From: Lachnospiraceae bacterium
Lineage (GTDB): Bacteria > Bacillota > Clostridia > Lachnospirales > Lachnospiraceae
Direction: 5' to 3'
Length of the DNA stretch: 50,290 bases
Assembly: GCA_017399445.1 (NCBI GenBank)
Contig: JAFQCM010000015.1
Coordinates: 1 to 50,290, forward strand
The notes beneath the pieces were generated by a model that had not been told where the DNA came from, searched no databases, and worked only from the letters and a program-made list of their open reading frames with translations. Position numbers and translations under genes: made by a program. Shown here piece after piece: positions 37,601-44,622 of this stretch; position 1 is the first letter of the stretch; every line of letters starts with the position of its first letter.

Positions 37601-37627
37601 AACAAATATCTTCTTTATGTATTTCAT
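34616..37627 (-). CDS. 7TMR-DISM hybrid sensor kinase with receiver and HPt
   Basis: This is a 1003-residue kinase. A signal-anchor helix (about 5-24) is followed by an outside beta-sandwich (about 30-165, 7TMR-DISMED2-like) that probably binds a sugar or similar ligand. Seven helices follow (about 172-375), then HisKA (His403 in NMSHEIRTPIN), ATPase (NLLNNAVKYT, DTGIGI, GTGLGMS), receiver (Asp701 in FLDHMMPEMDG) and HPt (His861 in VHSMKSSAAMIGA). The start at 37627 precedes a clear hydrophobic helix; the ribosome site is weak. It is co-transcribed with the double-receiver gene. Confidence 0.92.
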   Translation of the reverse strand: MKYIKKIFVFFMILILGYFILGGVFLEPDISENEYRCEEFSGSWTWIKEDGSKTPIEIPGKYQIERNETMRVETTLPTEIPHNSYLCFRSAKQEMNIYVDGVLRKEYSTKNTRLFGKISAMVYVFLELTPEDAGKVLTMEVATDSSYSGIFYSIYYGNRIGVWNYFLSSHGAEVIVAMFAFTLGLVSILAGVILRVYYHREIVFEYLGWGVFLASIWLISNSIFRQMISPNLSVINDMAFLALMMLPLPFLIYMNGVQKNRYKKVYQAAASLVIIDFVICTFLHMTKLVDYTDTIKYMAIVCSVALVCMGAAIGMDIWKGHVKEYFWVSMGILASVMAAFIQMIMYFQRTTTFSGAILAVGLIILLFFAGMNTIHEIWQMEREKQKALLASESKGKFLANMSHEIRTPINAILGMNAMILRESQEQNIKEYAIDIQNASQSLLALINDILDFSKIESGKMELLPIEYDFSSMIHDIMNMISMKAEAKELTMDLYVDEKLPSRLWGDDVRIRQILVNLLNNAVKYTEKGGVTLNISGETREDTAILKFIVEDTGIGIKEEDIDKLFKEFERIEEGRNRNIEGTGLGMSIAIQMLELMGSQLQVESVYGKGTKFSFHLEQKIVDSEPIGNLEERIREQVQGYSYNATFTAPEAQVLVVDDNAVNRKVFVNLLKETKVKIDEACGGQECLDMISEKAYDIIFLDHMMPEMDGIETLHHMQEDKNHLCCDTPVIALTANAIAGAKEMYLSEGFDGFVPKPINPEKLEKMLVEKLPENKIVYEKKKKTENLRETVIIDLPDVDGMDWEYALLHTKDINVLKATIKDYYHLIDMEAEELEGYFRQIEKTEETELLREMIRQYRVKVHSMKSSAAMIGALSLSGVAKMLEYAARDERKDVIINVTPVFLEQWRSCKELLKVCVEEEKEKIEKEEADLKMFREFLNLLESAMEDMEIDTADEIMAQIGKFKYPAKLLPLIEKLGGAVTNIDSEQVTECAEKLRIQIQQMEG

Positions 37628-37770
37628 CCCGCTTTTCTCAGTCCTTCCCTCTTTATTCTTATGTAAAAATACGTATATTATTATTTCGTCATTTTTCCCG
37701 AATTTGACAACCATGAATATGTAATTTAAACTCAACAGAATTTAATTTATTATGATTATATAAACTCAAA

Positions 37771-37811
37771 AAATGAAAAGACTCATGGCTAATGCCATGA
37801 GCTTTTCATTT
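37771..37811. terminator. Strong bidirectional-type terminator
   Basis: AAATGAAAAG-A-CTCATGGC pairs with GCCATGAG-CTTTTCATTT over nearly 20 bp around a TAA(T) loop, with T/A tracts on both sides. It serves the ZIP transporter gene on the minus strand. The 37628-38040 gap also holds repeat copy E; nothing else is recognised there. Confidence 0.8.
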
Positions 37812-37961
37812 TCACACATTTTCACATAAGTTATTCCGAACTGATAGTTCTTGAATAGAAGGATAATTTACATTTTTGAAAGTTAGTTGTTCCTAACTAC
37901 AGTTATATACTACCATCTAAAATTGTATTCGTCAATACCCTAATTTATTTTTTTCGATTTT

Positions 37962-38036
37962 GTTACATTTTTGCCAGCACCACTTCTTGGCGCATAGCTT
38001 GACAGCGAGTGTCAAGCTTGCGAGTGAAGAGTAACC
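37962..38036. repeat. Hairpin repeat copy E
   Basis: The copy is bounded by GTTAC at 37962 and GTAAC near 38031. It holds AGCTTGACAGCGAGTGTCAAGCT at 37997-38018 after GCCAGCACCACTTCTTGGC, the same string pair seen in copy C. It ends 5 bp before the ZIP stop codon. Confidence 0.65.
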
Positions 38037-38040
38037 ATTT

Positions 38041-38823
38041 TTATCCTAATGCCACATCCAAAACCATCATAACCAAAAAACCTAATGCAAACCCAATGGT
38101 TCCTATATTGGATTTATTTTCTGATACAGCATCCGGTATTAGTTCTTCCACTACTACATATATCATGGCACCAGCCGCAAACGCCAGTAAATAAGGAAGT
38201 GCCGGTATCATATAAGCTGACAGTAAAATAGTAACTAATGCTCCCACCGGCTCCACTGCCCCAGAAATCATTCCATATAGAAATGACTTTTTCTTACCTT
38301 CCCCATTTCCTTTCAGCGGCATGGAAATGATAGCTCCTTCCGGAAAATTTTGTATAGCGATTCCAATCGACAGAGCAAAGGCCCCTAATAATGTAATTGT
38401 GCTGTTTTCCTGTAACATTCCTGCAAAAACCGCTCCCACTGCCATACCCTCCGGTATATTATGAAGTGTCACAGCCAAAACCAACTTGGTAGTCTTTTTT
38501 AAATTACTTTTTGGTCCTTCCTCCTGGCCATTTTCTGCATGAATATGTGGCACCAATATATCCAGCAATAATAGAAACACAATCCCAATTGCAAATCCCA
38601 CTGCTGCCGGAACAAATGCCAATTTTCCCATAGACTCGGACATATTAATAGAAGGAATCAGCAAGGACCACACTCCGGCTGCTGTCATAACCCCTGCTGC
38701 AAATCCCGACAACACTCTCTGTACATTATCATTCATTTTTTCTTTCATAAAAAATACACAGGCGGCTCCCAATGTAGTTCCCACAAATGGAAGCATAATA
38801 CCCAAAAAAATATTCAAATTCAT
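38041..38823 (-). CDS. ZIP family metal transporter
   Basis: This 260-residue protein has eight likely helices, and the ZIP metal-site motifs HNIPEG (about residue 121, helix 4) and NFPEGA (about 158, helix 5). The intervening loop before helix 4 is His/Glu-containing (VPHIHAENGQEEG). ZIPs import Zn2+, Fe2+ or related ions into the cytosol. GGAGGAG precedes the ATG. A local promoter is seen at 38857-38885, and a Fur-box promoter unit lies further upstream, which would fit iron as a substrate. Confidence 0.92.
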   Translation of the reverse strand: MNLNIFLGIMLPFVGTTLGAACVFFMKEKMNDNVQRVLSGFAAGVMTAAGVWSLLIPSINMSESMGKLAFVPAAVGFAIGIVFLLLLDILVPHIHAENGQEEGPKSNLKKTTKLVLAVTLHNIPEGMAVGAVFAGMLQENSTITLLGAFALSIGIAIQNFPEGAIISMPLKGNGEGKKKSFLYGMISGAVEPVGALVTILLSAYMIPALPYLLAFAAGAMIYVVVEELIPDAVSENKSNIGTIGFALGFLVMMVLDVALG

Positions 38824-38856
38824 AGTTCTCCTCCTTTTTCATAAGAATCCTTTTAT

Positions 38857-38885
38857 AGTATATGTCAATTTTTTTTTCCTGTCAC
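38857..38885 (-). promoter_or_regulatory. Predicted promoter of the ZIP transporter gene
   Basis: Minus strand: -35 GTGACA (38885-38880), 17-bp spacer, -10 TATACT (38862-38857). A TTGACA also lies inside the spacer, but its matching -10 is poor. Confidence 0.45.
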
Positions 38886-38912
38886 TCTTAAATATAAAGC
38901 TGGTAAAATACC

Positions 38913-38950
38913 AAAGTGCTGGCAACCTGCAGAATTTGTTGCCAGCACTT
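38913..38950. terminator. Terminator-like hairpin downstream of the Fur-box unit
   Basis: AAGTGCTGGCAAC (38913-38925) pairs perfectly with GTTGCCAGCACTT (38938-38950). The T run is strong on the plus strand and weaker (TTTGGTATTTT) on the minus strand, the direction of spmA and the ZIP gene. Confidence 0.7.
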
Positions 38951-39055
38951 TTTATCTGAGTGCACCCAAAGGTGCCTGCGTCAAGGAGAGTTCAACGCTT
39001 TTGTTCGTATTTAGTTGTATACGTTTGTCAGTTAGCCATATCTAACTTCTCCTAT

Positions 39056-39109
39056 AGAATACTATGATTTTTTATTTTTGTCTATAGTTATTATTGATAA
39101 TAATTATCA
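39056..39109 (-). promoter_or_regulatory. Fur box with promoter
   Basis: TGATAAT-A-ATTATCA at 39095-39109 is a perfect 7-1-7 inverted repeat equal to the Bacillus Fur consensus. Just downstream on the minus strand are -35 TAGACA (39084-39079) and -10 TATTCT (39061-39056), 17 bp apart. The unit points away from spmA toward the hairpin at 38913-38950 and the ZIP gene. Confidence 0.65.
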
Positions 39110-39140
39110 TTTATATCCATCATGGAATACAAATATCCTG

Positions 39141-39791
39141 CTACTTTCTCTGCATAACCTTACAAAATATCACTGCCACTACCGTCCCGATGCAAGTAGC
39201 CACAATAGCCGGAGCAATAATCCCTGCCGGATTTACACTGCCATACTGGCTGCGATATGCAATCATATTTACTGGGATTAACTGCAGTGAAGAAATATTA
39301 ATTACTAGAAATGTACACATCTCCACACTGGCAGTTCTTCCTATAAGCGGCTTTCTCTTTCCACTTGCTTCATTTCCCCGAATAACCGCTTTCTGCTCCA
39401 AATATTCCTCATTTCCTCTCTCAGCTTCCAGTTCCGATAAAGCTTCCATAGCTTTCAATCCTGCTGGTGTAGCCGCCCAGCCAAGTCCTAAAATATTTGC
39501 AGCCATATTTGTGCACATGTACTCCATAGCTTTGGAATCTTTATCCACATTAGGAAACATAAATTTTGCAAAAGGCATTAAAAGCTTTGTCATTCCTTTT
39601 ACAATTCCTGCATTTTCCGCAATTTTCATCAAGCCAACCCATACTCCCATGACCCCCAGCATGGTAATACACAAGTTTACAGCATCTTTAGCTGATTCCA
39701 ATGCTGCATTTGAAATAGCTTCCATGTTTCCAGTGAAAGCCCCATAGAGAATTCCAATTAAAATCATACCTGCCCACAAATAATTTAACAT
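39141..39791 (-). CDS. spmA: Spore maturation protein A
   Basis: This 216-residue membrane protein of the nucleoside-recognition (Gate) family has SpmA hallmarks: MLNYLWAGMILIGILYGAFTG at the start, MTKLLMPFAKFMFPNVDKDSKAMEYMCTNMAANILGLGWAATPAGLKAM in the middle (positions about 84-132) and RTASVEMCTFLVINISSLQLIP near 170. It works with SpmB in dehydration of the spore core. GGAGAAG precedes the ATG. It is not next to spmB, which lies at 4765 on the other strand. Confidence 0.93.
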   Translation of the reverse strand: MLNYLWAGMILIGILYGAFTGNMEAISNAALESAKDAVNLCITMLGVMGVWVGLMKIAENAGIVKGMTKLLMPFAKFMFPNVDKDSKAMEYMCTNMAANILGLGWAATPAGLKAMEALSELEAERGNEEYLEQKAVIRGNEASGKRKPLIGRTASVEMCTFLVINISSLQLIPVNMIAYRSQYGSVNPAGIIAPAIVATCIGTVVAVIFCKVMQRK

Positions 39792-39875
39792 TAACTCTTC
39801 TCCTGTGATTTTTCTTCCTATTCAATATATGCTAAAACTAAAAAACACATGAACACCTGCAAAATTTATTTTTTT

Positions 39876-40031
39876 GTAACAGCTCAGCTATAATATGTGA
39901 TACAAGTGCATTATGCTCCCATAAAATGCACTTGTATCACATATCATGAGGGGAACGCCTGTATATGAACAAAGATAGTTGCGTAGCAACGGAAAGCACG
40001 ATAGTGCGAATGGCGTGGGCTGAACTGTTAC
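39876..40031. repeat. Hairpin repeat copy F (full-length, GTAAC ends)
   Basis: The 156-bp unit runs GTAACAGCTCAGC ... GGCTGAACTGTTAC. A palindrome spans 39889-39948 (core AAGTGCATTATGC / CATAAAATGCACTT). The second module has GTTGCGTAGCAAC and GCACGATAGTGC hairpins. It is homologous end to end with 12387-12548 in the other orientation, but with a different, still complementary, outer stem. It lies just upstream of the promoter of the next gene. Confidence 0.8.
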
Positions 40032-40060
40032 CATTTTTTATACAAATTATCCACAATATA

Positions 40061-40089
40061 TTGACTTTAGTAAGCTTATTTGTTATTCT
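40061..40089 (+). promoter_or_regulatory. Predicted promoter of the Ig-like protein gene
   Basis: TTGACT (40061-40066), 17-bp spacer, TATTCT (40084-40089), about 70 bp before the ATG at 40160. Confidence 0.55.
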
Positions 40090-40159
40090 CTATTTAGTAA
40101 TAGTATTTATTACTGTTATTGAAAATTAATGAAACATAAAAGAAAAAAGGGATGATTTT

Positions 40160-40876
40160 ATGAAAAGTAAACAGAAATGTATTTTAAAGTATGTAACCAC
40201 AATGTTTGCAGTTCTATTTATGGCTACAATATTTTCTACAATAAAAGTTCAGGCTGAGCCTATACCAGAGAAAATTTCACTTAAAAATTTAACTGTTACA
40301 GCTGGGAACAAGTTTGAACTGAGAGCAACATTATCCCCAATCAATGCTGATGACGACCAGCTTATCTGGAATATCGTGAAAGGAAAAAAAGTAATAAGTT
40401 TTGCAGAAGATGATGACCGTTATGGTGATGATGAAGTTGAATTTAAAGCTTTAAAAGCGGGAACCGCAAAAGTATGCTGCAAGATAAAAGGAACAAATAA
40501 GAAAGCTTATGCAACAATTACTGTCAAAGCAGCTCCAAAAGGAACTATTACACGTGTAGGCAAGAAAAACCGCACCATAGAAGTAGGTGACGATTTTGAA
40601 CTTAAAGTAAAGAAGTCCGTGAATGTAAAAAATAAGTATTTAAAATGGAGCATTAGCAATCAAAAAATTGTTACTTTTGATGATGGTAATCGATATGGTA
40701 ATGAAGTTGAATTTAGGGCTAAAAAATTAGGAACCGCAACAATTACCTGCAAAAATACTCGAACTCAGAAAAAAGTAAAATTTAAAATAAATGTCATAAA
40801 TATTACACAAATACCTATGCATACAAAAAGAGCGGAACTGCTTAGCAGTTACGCTCTTTTTGTAAAAACTATATAA
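40160..40876 (+). CDS. Secreted protein with two Ig-like (BIG2-type) domains
   Basis: This 238-residue protein has a signal peptide (about 1-32, ending VQA). Two bacterial Ig-like domains follow (about 36-124 and 127-212), recognisable from repeated NRYGNEVEFRAKKLGTATITC-type strands (DDEVEFKALKAGTAKVCC in the first). No LPXTG motif or lipobox is present. Oddly, the last 15-20 codons run through a perfect terminator hairpin (40825-40861), so the natural stop may have been lost and the tail (ITQIPMHTKRAELLSSYALF) may be non-native. AAGGGATG lies before the ATG. Its role is probably structural or adhesive; unknown. Confidence 0.75.
   Translation: MKSKQKCILKYVTTMFAVLFMATIFSTIKVQAEPIPEKISLKNLTVTAGNKFELRATLSPINADDDQLIWNIVKGKKVISFAEDDDRYGDDEVEFKALKAGTAKVCCKIKGTNKKAYATITVKAAPKGTITRVGKKNRTIEVGDDFELKVKKSVNVKNKYLKWSISNQKIVTFDDGNRYGNEVEFRAKKLGTATITCKNTRTQKKVKFKINVINITQIPMHTKRAELLSSYALFVKTI
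40825..40861 (+). terminator. Intrinsic terminator inside the 3' end of the Ig-like gene
   Basis: AAAAAGAGCG-G-AACTG pairs with CAGTT-A-CGCTCTTTTT around CTTAG. The frame of the preceding gene continues through it and stops 12 nt later at 40876. Confidence 0.85.
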
Positions 40877-40895
40877 TAATAATGAGGGGGAGTAA

Positions 40896-40929
40896 GTAAA
40901 TTCATAATTTGGGGAGTTTATAAATTTAC
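40896..40929. repeat. Inverted repeat between convergent genes
   Basis: GTAAATTCATAA and TTATAAATTTAC flank a GGGGAG-containing centre. It lies in the 234-bp gap between the Ig-like gene and the convergent CDF gene. It may help end CDF transcription; otherwise nothing is recognised there. Confidence 0.4.
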
Positions 40930-41110
40930 TATAAAGGTATAATTTACTTCATAAGGTCAGGAGCTTCTTTCGCGTCCTTAAGTTCCCTTCCTTATCTGTA
41001 ACTATAATATATCACATAGTTTAATATTTGTCTAGTACTTTTTTAAATTTTTTGTAATATTTTTCCAATTCGCTTAACAACTGGGAAATTCTTCCCAAAA
41101 TTCGACATTT

Positions 41111-42037
41111 TTAGCTATGAATTTCCTGATTTTGTATGGAAACCATTCCTTCTGTTTCTTCACCATAAGGATTTACATGCACCATACAATGTTTTACTTT
41201 TGGAAAAGATATCTCTACCTGGTCGTGAACTGCGTGGGCAATTTCGTGGGCTTCTCTTAGTGTCTGGTTTCCATCTGTGGCAATTTCCAAATCAACATAG
41301 ATTTTTGCCCCAAACATTCTTGTTTTCAGCAAATCGATTCCAAGAACACCTTCCTGCTGTTTTATCAGTTCTTCCATTTCTCCTGCAACAGCTTCATCAC
41401 AAGCCTCATCTGTCATTTTCCGAATGGCATCCAAAAACACATCAAAAGCTGCTTTTAAAATAAATCCACAAATAATCACACTGGCGAAAGGATCTCCTAA
41501 TGGATACCCCATTCTGGAACATAAAATTCCTGCAAAACTTCCAATAGAAGACATTGCATCTGTTCTGTGATGCCATGCATCTGCCATTAAAGCTCCACTT
41601 TCAATTTTGCCAGCCACTCTTTTCATATAATGATACATAAATTCTTTTGCTGCAATAGATACCATAGCAGCAAAAAGGGCAAGCCGACCGGGCATTTCTG
41701 CTTCCTGATAGGTTCCTGTCATAATCCCGCTGACTCCTTTTACTCCGATTCCAGCACCAACTGATGCCAGGATTGCCGCAAGAATAATGGATGCAACACA
41801 TTCGAACCGCTCATGTCCGTAGGGATGCTTTTTGTCTGGTTTCACTGCTGCAAATTTTACTCCCACCATGACAATAAATGTACTAAATACATCTGATATG
41901 GAATGTATGGCATCGGAAAGCATGGCTTCTGAAGATGCCACAATACCTGCTATCATCTTCAGCAATGCCAGACTTACGTTTAAGGCAATGCTGCTTCTTG
42001 ATGCTTTCATGGCAATTTTTTCTCTTACTTCATCCAT
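41111..42037 (-). CDS. Cation diffusion facilitator (CDF) transporter
   Basis: This 308-residue CDF protein has six helices (to about 205) and a C-terminal cytoplasmic metal-sensing domain (about 210-290; EVDL-like VDLEIATDGNQTLREAHEIAHAVHD). Metal-site motifs are DAIHSISD in helix 2 and HHRTDAMSS in helix 5. CDFs export Zn2+, Mn2+ or Fe2+ against a proton gradient. I chose the ATG at 42037, seven bases after AGGG, over a GTG at 42052. It is convergent with the Ig-like gene and transcribed away from rsmI. Substrate not determined. Confidence 0.92.
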   Translation of the reverse strand: MDEVREKIAMKASRSSIALNVSLALLKMIAGIVASSEAMLSDAIHSISDVFSTFIVMVGVKFAAVKPDKKHPYGHERFECVASIILAAILASVGAGIGVKGVSGIMTGTYQEAEMPGRLALFAAMVSIAAKEFMYHYMKRVAGKIESGALMADAWHHRTDAMSSIGSFAGILCSRMGYPLGDPFASVIICGFILKAAFDVFLDAIRKMTDEACDEAVAGEMEELIKQQEGVLGIDLLKTRMFGAKIYVDLEIATDGNQTLREAHEIAHAVHDQVEISFPKVKHCMVHVNPYGEETEGMVSIQNQEIHS

Positions 42038-42123
42038 ATCTTTTCCCTGCACTTTTTACGTTCTGAATGGAACGTGGTTTTATATTTTATAATATGCAGG
42101 GAAGTATGTATTTGTTTCCATTT

Positions 42124-42960
42124 TTACAGCAATGCCTGATAAATATCCCTCTTACTAACCCCTCTATCCTTGGCCACCATCTTCATAGCTTCCTTCTTAT
42201 CCTTACCCATGCCCAGATAATACTCCATATGCTCTTCAATGGACATTTCCTGCCACTTTTCCCGCTCTCCCGCAAGAACTTCTTCTCTCGTCTTTCCGGC
42301 AATTACTATGACACATTCCCCTTTTGGCGGTTCTTCTTCATAATGTTCCACAGCCAAAGCTAGGGTAGTCTGAAATGCTGTTTCATACCGCTTGGTAAGC
42401 TCCCGACATACCGTACACTTCCGGTCTCCTAATGCCTCTAATAACTCCTTCAAAGTCTTCAACAAATGATGTGGCGCCTCGTAACAAATCATGGTTCTGG
42501 TTTCCTGTTTCATTTCTTCTAAAATATAGGTTCGTTCCTTTTTATCTGCCGGAAGAAATGCCTCAAAGCTAAAACGTCTGGTAGGAAGTCCTGACAAAGT
42601 CAATGCAGTAATACAGGCCGCCGGTCCCGGAAGGGAGGTCACTTCTACCCCTTCTTCATAACACATTTTCACCAGTTCTTCCCCTGGGTCAGAAATCCCT
42701 GGTGTTCCCGCATCTGTAATTAAGGCAATGTTTTTTCCTGCTTTCATTTCTCCAATCAGCACTTTTGCCTTTTCGATTTTATTATATTCATGATAACTGG
42801 TCATAGGAGTTTTAATTTCAAAGTGGTTCAACAGCTTAATGCTGTTTCTGGTATCTTCCGCCGCAATTAAATCTACCTCTTTTAAGGTGCGAACCACGCG
42901 AAATGTAATATCCTCTAAGTTTCCAATTGGTGTTGCACATAAAAATAATGTTCCCTGCAT
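42124..42960 (-). CDS. rsmI: 16S rRNA (cytidine1402-2'-O)-methyltransferase RsmI
   Basis: This 278-residue SAM-dependent tetrapyrrole-methylase-fold enzyme starts GTLFLCATPIGNLEDIT. AAEDTRNSIKLLNHF, ALITDAGTPGISDPGEELV and LPGPAACITALTLSGLP are diagnostic of RsmI (YraL/YabC). It modifies C1402 in the ribosomal decoding centre. The ATG directly abuts the previous stop (TAAATG). A C-terminal HTH-like tail (VAKDRGVSKRDIYQALL) is typical. Confidence 0.96.
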   Translation of the reverse strand: MQGTLFLCATPIGNLEDITFRVVRTLKEVDLIAAEDTRNSIKLLNHFEIKTPMTSYHEYNKIEKAKVLIGEMKAGKNIALITDAGTPGISDPGEELVKMCYEEGVEVTSLPGPAACITALTLSGLPTRRFSFEAFLPADKKERTYILEEMKQETRTMICYEAPHHLLKTLKELLEALGDRKCTVCRELTKRYETAFQTTLALAVEHYEEEPPKGECVIVIAGKTREEVLAGEREKWQEMSIEEHMEYYLGMGKDKKEAMKMVAKDRGVSKRDIYQALL

Positions 42961-43713
42961 TTAACTTCTCCTGTCATAACCATAAATTTCATAGATTTCA
43001 TCTGTATACACATTAGGTTCTTTATAAACAATTAGTGGTGGCTCAATCTTCACCCTTGAATTTCCGCCTTTTAAAGCTTCAATTAGTACCATAGATGGTT
43101 CTTTATCAATATAAGAATGAACAAACCGAATACGCTTCGGCTCTAACCGGTACTTCACACAGCCTGCCATAATTTCTGCCAGTCGGAAAGGTCGATGTAC
43201 CATATAAAATCTGCCTTTTTCTTTTAGAAGTCTTGATGATTCCCGCAAAATATCATCTAAAGTACAGCAGATTTCATGCCTTGCAATAGCTTTTGGTTCG
43301 CTGGGATTCTGAATTCCATGATTATCTGTCATATAAGGCGGATTGGTTGTTATCACTTTAAAAGAAGCAGTACCGAATATATCTACTGCTTCTTTGATGT
43401 CTCCACATACCATATCAATTTTTTCAGAAAGTCCATTCATCTGTACGCTTCTGTTTGCCATTTCAATGCTTTCCGGCTGTATATCCAGCCCGGTAAAATG
43501 TTCTCCTTCTGTTTTTGCTTCCATAAGAATCGGTATAATTCCTGTACCTGTGCCAATATCCAGCACCCTTTCTCCCGGCTTTGCCTTTGCGAAATCACTT
43601 AGAAGAACTGCATCAATACCAAAGCAGAATTTTTCTTTATTTTGAATGATTTTATAGCCATTTCTACCTAAATCATCAATTCTCTCCTGGTCTTTCAGAC
43701 TAGTTGTTATCAA
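42961..43713 (-). CDS. TrmN6-like tRNA (adenine-N6)-methyltransferase
   Basis: This 250-residue class I methyltransferase has the SAM loop VLDIGTGTGIIP (about residues 50-61) and the N6-adenine/N5-glutamine signature TTNPPYM near residue 125. The N-terminal FCFGIDAVLLSDFA is typical of the TrmN6/YabB group that methylates A37 of tRNA. It appears to start with TTG at 43713, overlapping ricT by 14 nt, since the next methionine would remove the SAM loop. It is part of the conserved ricT-yabB-rsmI block. Confidence 0.88.
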   Translation of the reverse strand: MITTSLKDQERIDDLGRNGYKIIQNKEKFCFGIDAVLLSDFAKAKPGERVLDIGTGTGIIPILMEAKTEGEHFTGLDIQPESIEMANRSVQMNGLSEKIDMVCGDIKEAVDIFGTASFKVITTNPPYMTDNHGIQNPSEPKAIARHEICCTLDDILRESSRLLKEKGRFYMVHRPFRLAEIMAGCVKYRLEPKRIRFVHSYIDKEPSMVLIEALKGGNSRVKIEPPLIVYKEPNVYTDEIYEIYGYDRRS

Positions 43714-44620
43714 GCTTTGACACCCTTTCTCCTTTACGTTCTTCTTTTTCCAGAACTTCCAGTGCCTTTAATTCTTCTGCTGAAAGTTTCATCTTTTCTC
43801 TCTTACGTCTTGTCTTAAATTTCAATTCGTCTACTTTATATTCCCGAACTTCTTTCTCATCGTTTACAGTAACAATGACTTTTACCAGCTGTCTTAATAC
43901 GCTGACACTGGAAACTTCACCTTTTAATCCATCTACAGTAGTCACAAAATCTCCTACATTTGGAAGGTGGCTGTTAAGTTCTTCATAAGTTTCTTCTTCA
44001 TTTTTCAAACAGCACATTAATCTTCCACAAACCCCAGAAATCTTAGTTGGATTTAAGGACAGATTCTGTTCCTTTGCCATTTTAATAGAAACCGGTACAA
44101 AATCGGCTAAGTAGGTATGGCAACAAAGTGGACGTCCACAGATTCCAATACCACCTAAAATCTTTGTTTCATCTCTGACTCCAATCTGTCGTAATTCAAT
44201 ACGGGTTTTAAACACAGATGCTAAGTCTTTTACCAGTTCCCTAAAGTCAATTCTTCCATCTGCTGTAAAGAAAAATAACAACTTATTATTATCAAAGGTG
44301 TATTCAGAATCAATCAATTTCATTTCTAAACCATGTTTTCTAATTTTTTCAAGGCAGATTTTAAAAGCCTCTTTTTCTTTTTCTTTATTTTGTGCTTCTA
44401 TCTGGTCATCTTCTGTAGTTGCCACACGAATCACAGGTTTTAATGGCTGAATTACTTTTTCTTCTTCTATATCCTTAGGAGCAATTACTACCGTTCCATA
44501 TTCCACTCCACGGGCGGTTTCCACAATTACATGGTCTCCTGTCTGGATTTCATAATCCAAAGGACTAAAAAAGTATATTTTTCCTGCTTTTCTAAATCTT
44601 ACGCCTATTACTTTTATCAT
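43700..44620 (-). CDS. ricT: PSP1-domain protein RicT (YaaT)
   Basis: This 306-residue member of the Y-complex family has a PSP1 domain over about residues 1-210. Signature parts are GDHVIVETARGVEYG, FFFTADGRIDFRELVKDLA and the cysteine-rich iron-sulphur region GGIGICGRPLCCHTYL ... GVCGRLMCCLKNE. In Bacillus RicT works with RicA and RicF in RNA processing and affects sporulation. The C-terminal 60 residues are highly charged. It starts 2 nt after the holB stop. Confidence 0.94.
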   Translation of the reverse strand: MIKVIGVRFRKAGKIYFFSPLDYEIQTGDHVIVETARGVEYGTVVIAPKDIEEEKVIQPLKPVIRVATTEDDQIEAQNKEKEKEAFKICLEKIRKHGLEMKLIDSEYTFDNNKLLFFFTADGRIDFRELVKDLASVFKTRIELRQIGVRDETKILGGIGICGRPLCCHTYLADFVPVSIKMAKEQNLSLNPTKISGVCGRLMCCLKNEEETYEELNSHLPNVGDFVTTVDGLKGEVSSVSVLRQLVKVIVTVNDEKEVREYKVDELKFKTRRKREKMKLSAEELKALEVLEKEERKGERVSKLDNN

Positions 44621-44622
44621 TT

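Noticed and set aside
42038..42052. GTG start for the CDF gene
   Set aside because: The AGGG ribosome site lies inside that extension; the ATG at 42037 is correctly spaced.
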